Positions 13,036-24,735 of a stretch of 64,000 nucleotides of DNA are shown piece after piece. The stretch comes from Phascolarctos cinereus (lineage: Eukaryota; Chordata; Mammalia; Diprotodontia; Phascolarctidae). The first letter of the stretch is position 1; every line of letters starts with the position of its first letter. A model generated the notes under the pieces. That model searched no databases. It was not told the DNA's origin and saw nothing but the letters and a program-made list of their open reading frames with translations. The DNA is taken from assembly GCF_002099425.1 (NCBI RefSeq), contig NW_018343972.1, positions 5,171,001-5,235,000 on the forward strand, written 5' to 3'. Made by a program: the position numbers and the translations under genes.

Positions 13036-13800
13036 GGTATCACAATAAAATAAGAGATTAATTTTTTTGGAGTGGCTTTAGAAATGTCAAGTCAATTTGT
13101 AGTCATATAATGTAGATGGGAAGAATGATCTGGTTTCTCTCTAGAAGGGAAAAGTTACATATCTCCCTCATGGTCTAGGATGATCTATGAAGTCTTAGGA
13201 AAATCTCTTTCTAATGGTATGGGCTCAAGCTCCCACTCAAATGTTCCCTACACTATTTACCACCAGTTGTTAGATCCCCAGTTCCATTTAACCAATTATT
13301 ATCAATTAACTTTTACAAATTCTATTTATTTAAAGATATAGCCAGGAAAGAAATACAAATATTTTCTCCCAGCACCTGGGGGGGGCATTTTCCTCTGTAT
13401 AACTTTTGTACCTGGAAAGACAGGGTTCAGATTTAATGTCATTTCTACATAACATCAGTCTTACCAAGTTTAAGTTCAAATATTCCATAGCAATTGGATG
13501 AGTATGCATTTCAACTTCTACTGGGGTATGTTCCAAAAGTTTCTCCTAACTTTTTGAGTCCTACATGCTGTAATGGCTGGCTGAAAATCTAGAATGGACT
13601 TCATTCTATGGTTATCCTGGTAATAACTTTCTCTCCCAAATTTCACAAGGTCATAGCCATTACTAATCTCTTTGATGTAAAACAAGAAAGAAAAAAAATA
13701 CCAACAGAAGGAACTGAAGATCATACTCACAGTCTACATGTCAGACAGGTTCTGATGGGTACAGCCTGAAGCCTATCCCCTTACATAATTTTATCTTTTC
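13036..13800. other. Unassigned stretch
   Basis: Minus-strand frames of 68 and 70 codons (13330-13536, 13518-13730) overlap slightly in different frames. Neither has a recognisable domain. I see no repeat family. Confidence 0.4.
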
Positions 13801-13932
13801 TTTATTTTTTTCTTTTTTCTTTTTTTCTTCTTCCTTCCTTCCTTCCTTCCTTCCTTTCTTCTTCCTTCCTTCCTTCCTTCCTTCCTTCCTTCCTTCCTTC
13901 CTTCCTTCCTTCCTTCCTTCCTTCCTTCCTTC

Positions 13933-13975
<43 letters not shown>

Positions 13976-13980
13976 TTTTT
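13801..13980. repeat. (CTTC)n/(CTTT)n microsatellite
   Basis: About 140 bases of uninterrupted tetranucleotide, CTTC changing to CTTT next to the SINE. It abuts the SINE exactly where its A-tail should be, so it probably grew from that tail. The 'RKEGRKEG' frames are artefacts. Confidence 0.97.
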
Positions 13981-14122
13981 TGTTGAGGCAATTGTGGTTA
14001 AGTGACTTGCCCAGAGTCACACAGCTAGATGTGTTATGGTGTTTGTGTCTGAGGCTGGATTTGAACTCAAGCTCCTGACTCCAGATTCAGTGTTCTATCC
14101 ACTGCACCACCTAGCTGTCTCT
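13981..14122 (-). mobile_element. CORE-SINE (WSINE/MAR1 type)
   Basis: Reverse complement of the SINE at 1290: 'aagtgacttgcccagagtca', 'ggctggatttgaactcaag', 'ccactgcaccacctagctg'. Flanks share ataatttt (13786 region and 14123 region), a possible target duplication. Confidence 0.9.
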
Positions 14123-14864
14123 TATAATTTTCTTTCTTCTCTCACTTGAATGCAGTCAGGCAATTAGGATTTAAATGAAAAAAAAAAAAAGGACTGCTTC
14201 TGGTGTAATTCAGACAAACAAAAGCCTGGAGACAGACTCTCCATTCATTTCCACATGGTATATGGAATTATCTGAGCATGTTGGTTTCTGCTCATTGCTC
14301 CACCCCAATCCCTTGCAATTGTGTACATAATGAACTTAACTTACTATTTTTCAAATTATAAGGTGATATATGAGGGTACATAATGGTTCCCTGGGGAACC
14401 TAATTGGCCTGGTTAGAGATAAGAAAGGATCATAAGTAAGGGGATAAGTATTGTGACATGTTTGTAGGTAAGGAAGTTTACTGTTCTTTTTCTCCCCCAT
14501 CTTGTACATCAACATAAAGACATTATCAAGAATATACATGATTGGAAAAGGAGGAGAACTAAAAGGTAGTAAGGATGAGAAACAAGAGAATACAACCTAA
14601 GTTTTCCATTTGCTCTCTCGAGATAATGAAAGAAAAAGAAGGCCTTCCACAGATTGGATGTATCCTCTATGGAATTTATACGGAAAAAATACACAAGTGT
14701 GACAGAGATTGAAATAGCATGGAGGGAATACAATCTGAATTAGTGGAGGAAATACTCCGTCAAAGTATGAAAGTAAAGACATCAATACAAGGAACCCATT
14801 TGTTCTAGTTTTTCATTCAAAATTTCTCTAAGTTGGGGTACAAATATTCAAGTATGACCTAGTA
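14123..14864. other. Unassigned stretch
   Basis: Short overlapping minus-strand frames (62-74 codons) have no domain I recognise. No repeat identified. Confidence 0.4.
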
Positions 14865-15092
14865 AACAGAATGCTGGGCTTGTCAGAAAAACCTGGGTGC
14901 AAAGCTGACCACTGACACTTAGAAGCAGTATTATTGCCTTGACAAGAGACTTTATCTCTCATTCTCAGTTTCCTCATTAGCAAAATGGGAATAATCAGGA
15001 TTTTTATAAGGATCCAAAGAGAATGTAAAATGCTATGTAATGTGAAGTGAAGGTATGTGAAGTGCTATATAAATGTCAGCTATTATTATTTC
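14865..15092 (+). mobile_element. MIR (CORE-SINE), nearly full length
   Basis: 'ctcagtttcctcattagcaa', 'aatgggaataatcagg' and the tail 'ctatataaatgtcagctatt' follow MIR order. Confidence 0.8.
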
Positions 15093-15147
15093 CTTAGAAA
15101 CTTATCCCCTGAAGCATAGCATCCTCAGTATATGAGATAGTGTCTTT

Positions 15148-15460
15148 TGGTGGAAGAAAAACTGGACAAGGAGTCAGACCTTCACTCCTTCCCCATTGGG
15201 ACTACTATGTCCCTGTGAAGAAATAATTTGATCTCTCTATGCTGTGTTTATAAAACAAGATTGGAGTAGATCATTAGATCATTAGAGAAGATGTCAGAGG
15301 CTACTCCAACAAACTCTAATAGATGGTAAAATTGAGGCTTGAGGAACTTAAGTGTTTGCCCAAGATCACACAAGTAACATATATCAGAGTGAGGATTTTA
15401 ACTTAGGTTTTCTGATTATAGAGTCAATGTTAATTTCCCCCCCCCAGTGGCCCACACTAT
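15148..15460. mobile_element. Two MIR-like fragments in opposite orientations
   Basis: About 15148-15283 reads as a sense MIR head. From about 15284 to 15460 the plus strand reads as a reversed one ('gatggtaaaattgaggcttg', 'cccaagatcacacaagtaac'). The turning point is near 15284. Confidence 0.55.
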
Positions 15461-16644
15461 CTCTTTTACTTGTTCTCACCTTCTCATTTTCTCCTTTTCA
15501 CAAATGCCCCCATAGGTACTTCTAGCTGTAAGTAATACTATGATTCTAAGACTAATTTCTGAACCTCATGACTTCTGTTTCTGTAGCATATAATTTAAAG
15601 TTCCATTGTCTATATCATACACAGAGGAATTTGTCCTATTTCTATATTTAGTCAAAAGGAAAACCCCATGCATGAGATAGCTCATTATTCAGTGGTATGA
15701 TGAATAAAGTATGATAGGGGCAGCTCACGAATATGCTTGTCCGATCTTAGTAGTAGAAGAAAGACACTCTGAAAAGGAGACCTACTTCAGGGACAAGACT
15801 TCTTTTAACAAGAAATGATTTACCTTAAAACAATAGTGCACCATATTTTCACAAAGTAGTAAAAGGGCTTCATATCAGACATGATGCTCTACTAGGGAAT
15901 GTCTGTAAGGAAGGAGGAAGCTGCATTCCAAGATTTCATCGTTGACCATCAACTAAAGAGTACTGCCATTTAGTCACCTCACTAAATTTTAAGGCAAAGG
16001 ATTGCTTTAAGCAAAGAAGGCATTGTATACATATTAAATAAAAAGATTAGGAAACAATCCCTATTGGACTTTAATGACACCATCTTTAAAGTGTTTCTTA
16101 CTTCAACAGCCTAAATTATCTTTTTCTTTGATTTAGTTCTGATTCCAAAGGAAAGGTATACACAGAGGATAGTGATTGACTATAAAACCGAGCTAAAACC
16201 TGGATGGACTATTTTCACTGACAAGTAAGACAAAGAGTTTTGGTAAGTAACATGTAAGGTCCACATTTTTAACTAGTTGCTTGGATTTGTCCAGCACGGA
16301 TCTTATTGCATGTGACTATAACCATTGAACTAAAGACAATGGCCTATGTAGCAGAACAAGAAAAAGGCCTTCAAGAAATTCATTGAAGTCATTTTTGACA
16401 GGGAAATCCTCTAGTCACTCACTTACCTTGAACCCATGCCACAAGAGAATAATGAAGAAATGCAGTTGCATAACAACTAAAAGGCTTTCAGAGCCATTAT
16501 GATCCATAACCATCAGCCCCTTTACAGTGATTTCTGAACTGCTCAATCAAATTTGTATGACCATTGTGAGGATGCTACACGTCTATGTGAATTTTCTTAG
16601 AGCTTATGGATACTGAGAGAAAAAAAAATCTCACAGTATGTAAA
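15461..16644. other. Unassigned stretch with an exon-like island
   Basis: No repeat recognised. At 16137-16242 a stretch is bounded by a good acceptor (tttttctttgatttag) and donor (gtaagt), and one frame reads 29 codons before a stop. See the finding. I do not call it a gene. Confidence 0.35.
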
Positions 16645-16965
16645 GAACTCTCACATGGAGAAGGGATTTGACTTGTTCTTTTAGGCCTTAGAAAGCACAG
16701 TTGAGAACAATAGGTAGGAGTCTGGAAGAAGCAAATTGAGGCTTGATACTGGGGACATTTTCCTAATAATCAGAGCTATCTCTGAAAGTGAAATGGGCTA
16801 CTTCAAGAGACTATGTATTGGGTTTCCATTTCTAGGTGTTTTGCAGGTCAAGGTTAGATGAGCCCTTGTCAGAGACATTATAATGTGAGAATTCCTTTTT
16901 CATTTGGGTCAGATTGGTTGGCAACTAAGGTCCCTTCAAACTATCAAATTCTGGAATTCTTCACT
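16645..16965 (+). mobile_element. L3 (CR1-clade LINE) 3' end
   Basis: 'agggatttgacttgttcttt', 'cctaataatcagagctatct', 'gaaatgggctacttcaaga' and 'aaggtcccttcaaactatca' occur in L3 order. Confidence 0.8.
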
Positions 16966-17124
16966 TTGGAATCACTGGAATGTATTTTTTTTTTGGGGGG
17001 GAAGGGGTAGTTCAGAGATTGCACATTTTGGTAAGCTTTATTCCCACAGCTGTAGGGCACAGAATCCTCAAACATAAGTTGTAGCTTCAATTATGGGTGA
17101 ATATACCTCTAAAGGGTTTTTTCT

Positions 17125-17317
<193 letters not shown>

Positions 17318-17353
17318 GGTTTTGTTTTGTTTTTTTGTTTGTTTATTTTTCCC

Positions 17354-17607
17354 CTGGGCAGATAGAAGGCATAGTGAATAGAATGTTGGGCCTGGAGTCA
17401 GGAAGACTTGAGTTCAAATGTGGCCTCAGACTAGCTTTGTGAACCTGGGCAAATCACTTAACCTTATTTAGCTAAGTTTTCTCTTATGAAAAATGAGATG
17501 GAAAAGGAAATGGCAAACCACTGCAGTGTTTTGGCCAAGGAAATCCCAAAAGGGGTCACAAAGGGTTTTATGTAACTGAAACAACTGAACAAAAACAATA
17601 ATAATTT
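17354..17607 (+). mobile_element. Full-length CORE-SINE with RTE-like tail
   Basis: Head 'gggcagatagaaggcatagt', CORE 'gagttcaaatgtggcctcag', then 'aaaggaaatggcaaaccact' and 'aaaaggggtcacaaagggtt', ending in an A-rich tail. The last part is the RTE-type 3' segment carried by long forms of this family. Confidence 0.88.
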
Positions 17608-17635
17608 TCCCCCAGGGGATAACAATAATGACAAC

Positions 17636-17792
17636 ACCAGCAGCAGCAGCAATAGCAATTATAATTGTTAACATTTATATGGGCTTGCTATGCACCAAGC
17701 ACTGTGCTAATTGTAAAGGATCTTATTTGATCCTCCCAATAACCCTGAGAGGTAGAGGATATTCCACATTTTACAGATAGAATAGGGGGATA
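17636..17792 (-). mobile_element. MIR fragment beside a (CAG)n run
   Basis: (CAG)5 at about 17636, then the reversed MIR 'aacatttatatgggcttgct', 'caccaagcactgtgctaatt', 'cattttacagatagaatagg'. Confidence 0.75.
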
Positions 17793-17884
17793 TTTGAAAA
17801 TTTCCATACCTGAAGCTCCAAAATATACTTTGTGGAATAGGAAGATAAAATATATTTATTTAAGGATTTACTGAGGTTCTCAGT

Positions 17885-18065
17885 GGGTTGGAATCACAGA
17901 ACCTGGGGTTAGCAAGGGACCACAAAGGACATCTATTCCAACCTACCTCTAAACAAGAATGTCCTGTATAACATATCCAACAAATAGTTATTTAGTTTGT
18001 GCTTAAAGACCTCCAATGAGGGGAAACCAACTGACTTGTGAACTTTCCCTGACTATCAGAGAATG
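17885..18065 (-). mobile_element. L3 3'-end fragment
   Basis: Reverse complement of L3: 'aatcacagaacctggggtta', 'atctattccaacctacctct', 'cttaaagacctccaatgagg'. Confidence 0.7.
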
Positions 18066-18159
18066 ATGGTCAAGTTTGGGGGTGGAGAATTCCAAGAGAA
18101 GAATGACTAATCAGACCCAAAGAATGACCTAGGTTTACTGGATCACAAGCTGATTGCTA

Positions 18160-18372
18160 ATTATTAATTATTATTATTATTCAAGCTAGGGGTAGGATAA
18201 GTTGCTTTTATATTTATCCTTAAGTATTGATGAATTAAACAATTAGGGAGAAATATTTGAAAGAGTTGAATCATTGAGTAGGCATAGATTGAGTGTGATA
18301 TAGTTTGTAGTGTCCTTTGTTTTTTCTTTAAATTTATTTATTTATTTTTGTTTGTTTATTTATTTATTTATT
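18160..18372. repeat. (ATT)n and (TTTA)n low-complexity tracts
   Basis: A short ATT run at about 18160-18182 and TTTA/TTTG units at about 18325-18372. Nothing is recognised between them. Confidence 0.85.
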
Positions 18373-18779
18373 GTTCTGACTATCTATTGTTCAGCCAGAT
18401 CATATGCAACCACCCAGTGGGGGTCTTAGCTTATCTCCAAATGTTCTAAGATCTTGAGGAAATTATCCTGGTTTTGTCAATGTCTATTTTCCCATATTCC
18501 TGGTTTGTCTTACAGTTCTATAAATATTAGATTTATTCATTTTAGGGGACTAAGGCTTTGGTAATGGGTTTAGTTCTGGCTGTTACAAATCACTAATATC
18601 AACTACCATCATGACTCCCTTTTCCTTGGTTAATGCCATCCTTATAGTCATGATCAATTTTATATTGGACCCTTAAGGCACTACATCCTGGTATAAATAT
18701 GTCAATCCTACCTTAAATTAGTCTGTATTGTTGGTGGTAGATAAGAATTTCATAGCCACTCTCAGTATCCTGGATTTAT

Positions 18780-19105
18780 TCTCAAGAATATATTAAGACA
18801 TTATCCATATAGGTAATTATGCATTGATTCAATGGATATCAGTGTATATTTTAAAAATTTTTATCAAATTGTACATACCTTGCAGAATACAAATCACATC
18901 AGAGTATATTTGAATTACCAATATTAAGTACAAGAGGTAGTTCTACATTACTCTTTTTCTTGTATTTGAGCAAATAAGGACCAAACTAATAGGGTAATTT
19001 CTGAGGGGTCCCCCTTTTGATCAAGGCTTAGATATGAATACCAATCCTATATCTTCAGTAAGTTCAACCCTCTAAGAAATGACATAGTTACTTGGAGACT
19101 CTGAA
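18780..19105 (-). mobile_element. Probable Gypsy-type LTR-retrotransposon RT fossil
   Basis: On the minus strand near 18786-18830 one frame reads 'LNQCIITYMDNVLIYS', which resembles the catalytic box of Gypsy-type reverse transcriptase (F/V-x-YxDD-x-LIYS). Short segments upstream, toward 19105, resemble the preceding RT blocks in the expected order. The element is broken and old, and LTRs were not found. The surrounding 18373-18779 and 19106-19669 may be part of it but show nothing I can name. Confidence 0.45.
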
Positions 19106-19669
19106 GACAATCAACTTGGTGGCTGATAAATTGCATATCTTCTAAGACATCAAGATCTATTTTGTATATAGTGGGTTTCTCGTATTCCTCATCTAACTTG
19201 ACACCACTCTTTCCCTTCTGCCCTATGTCAAAATCCTAAGGACAACATACCTAGGAGATATATCATATTAAGTACTGTGAAATATAGGCCATCCTGGACT
19301 CAAGACTTACAGAGAAGAAATTACAGTAACTGTAGACTTTAGGAAGTTATAGATCATAAAACTGATGATCACCTGCATACATGACCTGTGGGTAATGAAG
19401 GAATACATGAATATCACACTAAATCAGGAGATTTTCCCACCCACCAGAGGAATAAAGAGGACCAAAACACCGTTATTGGGCCTCCAACTCCACCACTGTG
19501 ACATGAGGCTAACAATATCGAGCCTATGAAATTGTGCCAGAACCAGTCCAGCAGAGGATATGCCAATGCAAAACCACAGCAATGAGAGACTGAGCAATAA
19601 GTAAACCAATATGGCTAGAATGGTGAGTACATACAAGTTAAGAACATGTAATAAGACAAAGAAATATAG

Positions 19670-20095
19670 AAAGAGACCAATTTTCAAAGAGTCATCAACA
19701 TATAGATGATAATTAAACTTTTGGCTTATCATGTCATCAAGATAAAGAGTGTAGAAAAAGAAAAAAAAATAAGACAATTCCTTGGGGGACTGTCAATGGC
19801 TCAGGAGAATGCTTTGTATGATGAACCAGCAAAGAATACTGAAAAGGAGAGTCTGGGCTGATAGAAAAGTATCCAGGAAAAAGAAATATCATGAAATCCC
19901 AGAGACAAGAAAGTACTCAGATGAAGGTACTCCAATGTGCCACACTTATCGGCAAGGTCAAGAAGAATGAGGACAGAAAAATCTCATCATATTTGGCAAT
20001 AAATGCTTTTTCAGAAAGAGGGAAGTCAAAGATAATACCAAGGTTACAAACCTAGGAGACTGGAAAAATGGAGCTGTTTTCAAGAGAAATAGTTG
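19670..20095 (-). mobile_element. L2 (CR1-clade LINE) ORF2 fragment including the RT box
   Basis: The minus strand reads 'FNYHLYVDDS' at about 19680-19715, the L2 reverse-transcriptase box. The plus strand continues in L2 antisense order up to about 20020 ('aaggtcaagaagaatgagga'). From about 20020 a part that belongs farther toward the 3' end ('ataccaaggttacaaaccta') follows out of order, so the copy is rearranged. Confidence 0.75.
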
Positions 20096-20107
20096 TCAGG
20101 TCAAAAG

Positions 20108-20240
20108 ACCTGACTTCAAGTTACAAGTTAAGTTCTCACTAGCTCTGAGATGACAGATAAGTCATATCACCTTTCTAAGCCCTAGTTTCACCTTCTGTAA
20201 AATGGGGAACTCCTAACTGGCTAGTCTAAGTTGTTTTAAA
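20108..20240 (+). mobile_element. MIR fragment
   Basis: 'agacctgacttcaagttaca', 'gtcatatcacctttctaag', 'ctgtaaaatggggaactcc' in MIR order. Confidence 0.7.
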
Positions 20241-20253
20241 AAAGATACTCATG

Positions 20254-22042
20254 GGTAGGCTAAGCTAATATAATAAAAATGACAATTCTACCTAAATTAA
20301 TTTACTTATTCAACACCATACCAATCTACCAAAAATTATTTTATAGACACAAAGAAAACAACAACAAAATTCATCTGGAAGAGCAAAAAGTACAGAATAT
20401 CAAGGAAACTAATGAAAAGAAATGCAGGGGAAGGTTGGCTAGCTATACCAGATCACAAATTGTATTATAAAGCAGCAATCATCAAAACCGCTTGGTACTG
20501 GCTAAGAAATAGAGTGGTGGATCAGTGGAATAGGTTAAATGTGCAAGACACAGTAGTCAATGACTTTACTAATCTACTATTTGATAACTACAAAGACTCT
20601 AGCTTCTGGGATAAGACATCACTATTAACAAAAAGTGCTGGGAAAACTGGAAAAATGTATGGCAGAAATTGGGCATAGATCAACATCTTACACTCTACAC
20701 CAAAATAAAATCAAATGGGTATAGGATTTAGATATAAAGACTGATACTATAAGCAAATTAGAAAAGCAAGGAATAGTTTACTTTTCAGATCTATGGAGAA
20801 GGGAAGAATTTATGAACAAACAAGAGATAGAGAACATTATAAAATACAAAATGGATAATTCCAATTATACTTAATTGAAAAGTTTTTACACAAACAAAGC
20901 CAATGCATCTAAGATTAGGAGGGAAGTAGAAAGGGAAAGAATTTTTACAACTACCGTCTCTGATAAAGGCCTCATTTCTAAAATATATTGGAGAACTGAG
21001 TGAAATTTACAAGAATACAAGTCATTCCTCAATTGACAAATGGTCAAAGGATATGAACAGGTAGTTTTCAGAGGAAGAAACTAAAACTATCTATAGTCAT
21101 ATGAAAAAAAAAAGTTCTAAATCACTATTGATTAGATAAATGCAAACCAAAACAACTCTAAGGTACCTCATCACACCTATCAGATTGGCCAACATGATGA
21201 AACAAGAAAATGATAAATGCTGGAGAAGACGTGGGAAAATTGGAACACTCATACTTTGTTAGTGGAGTTGTGAAATGATCCAACCATTTTGGAGAGCAAT
21301 TTGGAACTATACCCAAAGGGCTATAAAAATGTGCATACCCTTTGACCCAGCAATACCACTTCTGTGTCTGTATCCCAAAAAGATCATAAAAATGGGAGAA
21401 GGACCCACAGGTACAAAAATATTTGTAGCAGCTCCTTTTGTGGTAGCAAAGAATTGGAAATTGAGAGGATGACCATCAATTGGGAAATGGATGAACAAGC
21501 TGTGGTATATGAATGGAATGGAATACTATTGTATTATAAGAAATGATGAGCAAGAGAATTAAAAAAATTGGAAAGACTTACATGGACTGTTGCAGAGTGA
21601 AATGAGCAGACCCAGGAGAATATTGTATACAGTAACAGCTGCATTGTGTGATGACTAACTTTGATAGACTTGGCTCTTCATAGCAATGCAAGAATCTAAG
21701 ATAACTCCAAAAGACTCATGATAGAAATTGGTATCCTCATCCAGAGAAAGAACTACAGAGTCTGAATGAAGATGGAAGCATACTATTTGCTCTCCTTTTC
21801 CTTTGTTGTTTTGTTTTCTTGCTTCATTCTTGTGATTCTTCCCATTAGTTCTAATAGTTCTTTACATCATTACTAATGGAAAAATGTGGTTAATATGGAT
21901 GTATAATTAGAGCCTATATTAGATTGCATGCCATCTTGGGGTGGGGGAGAGGATTGGGAAGGGGAGAAAATTTAAAGTTCAAAATCTTATGGAAGTGAAT
22001 GCTGAAAACTAAAAATAAATAAATTAATTTTCAAGAAAAAAA
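20254..22042 (+). mobile_element. L1-5: 5'-truncated L1 (ORF2 C-terminal half, 3'UTR, A-tail)
   Basis: It begins in ORF2 just after the RT domain ('MTILPKLIYLFN'), continues through 'YYKAAIIKTAWYWLRNRVV', 'KMCIPFDPAIPLL' and the C-terminus, then has a full 3'UTR ending in the 'gccatcttggggtggggga' signature, 'aaaaataaataaatt' and an A-tail. The frame is broken in several places. Possible short target duplication: aaagatactc at about 20244 and aaggtactc after the tail. Confidence 0.92.
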
Positions 22043-22194
22043 AGAAGGTACTCTACAAATTTAAAATGTTTATGTAGATGGAATCTATTGCTACCTGTTT
22101 GTTTCCAGCTTAACTGCATATCCCCTTCTAGATACCTTATGTCAGATTGTCATCACATCTGCTTTGCAGGGCTAAGGATTTATTTTGTGATGTC

Positions 22195-22245
22195 TTTTTT
22201 TTATACTTAATAAATGTTTATTGATTGACTGATTGAAGGAAAAAA
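22195..22245 (+). mobile_element. L2 3' tail
   Basis: 'cttaataaatgtttattgat' followed by tgactgattga is the characteristic L2 end. Only the tip is clear. Confidence 0.6.
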
Positions 22246-23343
22246 CTGAATCTTAAAGAATTATTTTCATTTAGGAGGAAGGATTGGAAGTTGAGTTAAA
22301 CAGCAAAGACCGATCTCATACATATATTATAACAACACCAGTTGAGACAATGAAAAACTGAATGACTCCATACAGTTATGAAGTTCCATGTACAGCTGTT
22401 GTAGTTACTTTGTGGTTTTCTTCTACCATTGAGAAAAACAAAATTGTACCTTAAACAACTTATGATCAGAAAGCCCAAATAAATATGTTAATGGCAAACC
22501 ACTGAAAAATTAGTGGCATGGACAATAGTCATACAATTAGAAATGCACTCTAATCTTAAACTGTTTCCTCCTTTGCATTCACACCATTATTTTAAAAGCC
22601 AATTATAATGTTTCCACACCCTTTGATTTAAATAGACTGTTCATGCAGCTAGGAATTTCACTCATATCCTTCAACCCACCCCAGTGCCATTAAAGCTCTG
22701 TCTTGTTTGTCAAAGTAAAAAGCTGAGAAAAAACAATTACAAACTTCATTTTATAAATTAAAGTATTTGCTCTTGGCTAAACAAAGGTATGCTCCCAGAT
22801 ACTCTGAACCAAAAGCAAGAGAACAATTTGAACATTTAGCTACCACTGCCTTTAAGGACTAAACTGAGACAAGTGTTGTGCAGAAGCTGGATTTCCCTGT
22901 GAGGGAAGGCTTCTTTCCTTTACCACTAACAAGAGCTCAAGGCCCAGTTACTTTTATAAGGAAAACATTATTAACCACACTTTGAATCAAGACACTGAGA
23001 GAATTAAACTGTGTGGTTAATAAGTAGACAATTTAAACTAAGGCTCTGTAGCCATGGAAATGGAAGTGCCTCCTAGTGCCTCCTCTATTGTTGAATTTTG
23101 AATATTATAGATAAAAAGGTCAATGACAAGTCTACCAGTTTTTTTCCCCCTACTACAGTATTTAAACTGCATCTTTACAATCCAAAACAATTCTATTTAA
23201 AGAGGAATCATAGGGTATAAGCCCATTTTGTTTCCATTCATTGAGTTCAGCTCCACCTTTGCAGAAAGGTTAATCCTATTATTAGGAGTGTATAGGACTC
23301 CATGTTCTCTTTTTTTCTTTTGAGCAAAACCATGTTGCATGGC
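22246..23343. other. Unassigned stretch, may hold the WSB2 3'UTR copy
   Basis: No repeat recognised. If the WSB2 copy kept its 3'UTR it lies here on the minus strand. A short T run at about 23138-23145 could be a decayed poly(A), but I could not fix the end or a target duplication. Confidence 0.4.
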
Positions 23344-24735
23344 TCAAAAGGTCCTGTATATAAGAAACTTTCATTTTACTGGGTATTGGTAGTGCTAAGA
23401 CTTGGTGAGTTGTAAGTAAACTATGAAGGGTTTGTAGCATAAGTGTTTCAATGATGATGGGGCCCTGGGTGCTTCCCAAAACTGGACATGTCCATGTCTT
23501 GTCCTTGTGGTAAAAATTCTACCATGTGGAAAAAATGAGCACCATTGATCATAGGAGCAAATGCAACTGGAGCACTCTGTGCCAAAGCCCAGATCCTAAG
23601 CAGTCTGTCATCTGCCACTGTAGCAAGGTATAACTGTTCTGGAGAAAGTACACTGATCTCAGGGAGCTGGTATGGACATTGTAGGTATAATCTGACTGAG
23701 AGTCTAACACGTGTTAAAAGTATCCTCAGTTTCTTTCCAACATACGGATCCCACATTATGACACTGGTGTCACAGGAAGCTGTGGCAAGCAGTGTATAGT
23801 AAGGTGAAAAGTCACAAGAAACAACCCTGCTCTGATGTCCCTTTAGCTTCTTAATTAATACAAAGGACTGCATGCTCCAGAAAACAGACCTCTTCTGCTG
23901 TAGTCTGGGGAGATGGAATAGCAATAAACCCATTGCAGATGGCCAGAGGCACTGGATCTGTTTGCCATCTTTATTTAGGTCCCAGATTCAAACAGTTTTA
24001 TTCCTTGATGCAGAAAGCAAAATCAAGTTTCAATTGGATGTGAAGCTCAGATATCTCACCACATCCTGGTTGCCAGACAGATTCAAAAGCAGTCTCCTCC
24101 TATCTGCACCACGTCATTGATCTGGCCATCATTGAGTCCCATAGCAAGAATAAAGCAACAGAAATCTAGTGTTTGGGGGCAGACCCATGCCCAGAGTTCT
24201 CTATACAATGGTGATGGCCACGGGCTGAAGACCAAACCCCAGACAATCTGGTCACAGTCCAGGGTCTTTTCCTTTGGACTGCCTCACCCCTTTAAGGGCT
24301 CAAACCCTTGGGATAAAGACCCTCAAGAAGCCATGGAATCAGACTGACAATAGTGTCCTTGAGACCAGGTAAACTGGGAACCACCAAGGGAAAACGCAAC
24401 ACTTCAAATCTAGCAACTTGATTTCCAATCAAACTGGTGCATTTGCCCTGGCTTCAGCTCAGCCAGCAGCAGAGGAACCTTTCCTACCTCCCCGCTGCCC
24501 ATGCTGGGCCTGGCCTCCATGAGGTGGCAGGCCTGGCACTGGGACCAGGCTGCAGCTACTCCTCCTCCTCTGGATCCTCCTCAGCTTGGACCACCCCTCG
24601 TGGTGCTATGTTCCAGGCTGGGCCATCCACAGCCGCAAGCTCAGCTTCAGCTTCCTCCTTACCTCCCCTTCACTGGAGCTGCCATCAGCTACTTGCTGTC
24701 ACTTGGCCCAGAATGGGCAAGAGGAGCCCAGCTAT
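23344..24735 (-). pseudogene. WSB2: WSB2 processed pseudogene
   Basis: WSB2 is a WD-repeat protein with a C-terminal SOCS box, a substrate adaptor of a Cullin-RING ubiquitin ligase. On the minus strand the copy starts near ATG 24520. Its N-end reads 'PLLLAELKPGQMHQFDWKSS', then follow 'KEKTLDCDQIVWGL' (about 24240), 'GLNDGQI' (about 24115), a WD repeat with 'VIMWDPYVGKKL' (about 23740), 'YLATVADDRLLRIWAL' (about 23600) and the SOCS-box end 'VLALPIPSKMK' (about 23370). All parts are contiguous with no introns, so it is a retrocopy. Several stops and frameshifts interrupt it; the longest open part is 161 codons (23448-23933). The last codons are shifted before the expected stop near 23344. Bases 24521-24735 are GC-richer and look like copied 5'UTR. 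WSB1 is the alternative, but the N-end and C-end wording fits my memory of WSB2 much better. Confidence 0.88.

Noticed and set aside
13791-14020. Long basic frames rich in Arg-Lys-Glu-Gly on the minus strand
   Set aside because: They are translations of the CTTC/CTTT microsatellite.
19424-19777. 117-codon minus-strand frame as a possible gene
   Set aside because: Its start contains the L2 RT box (HLYVDD). The rest is hydrophobic, with no recognised domain.
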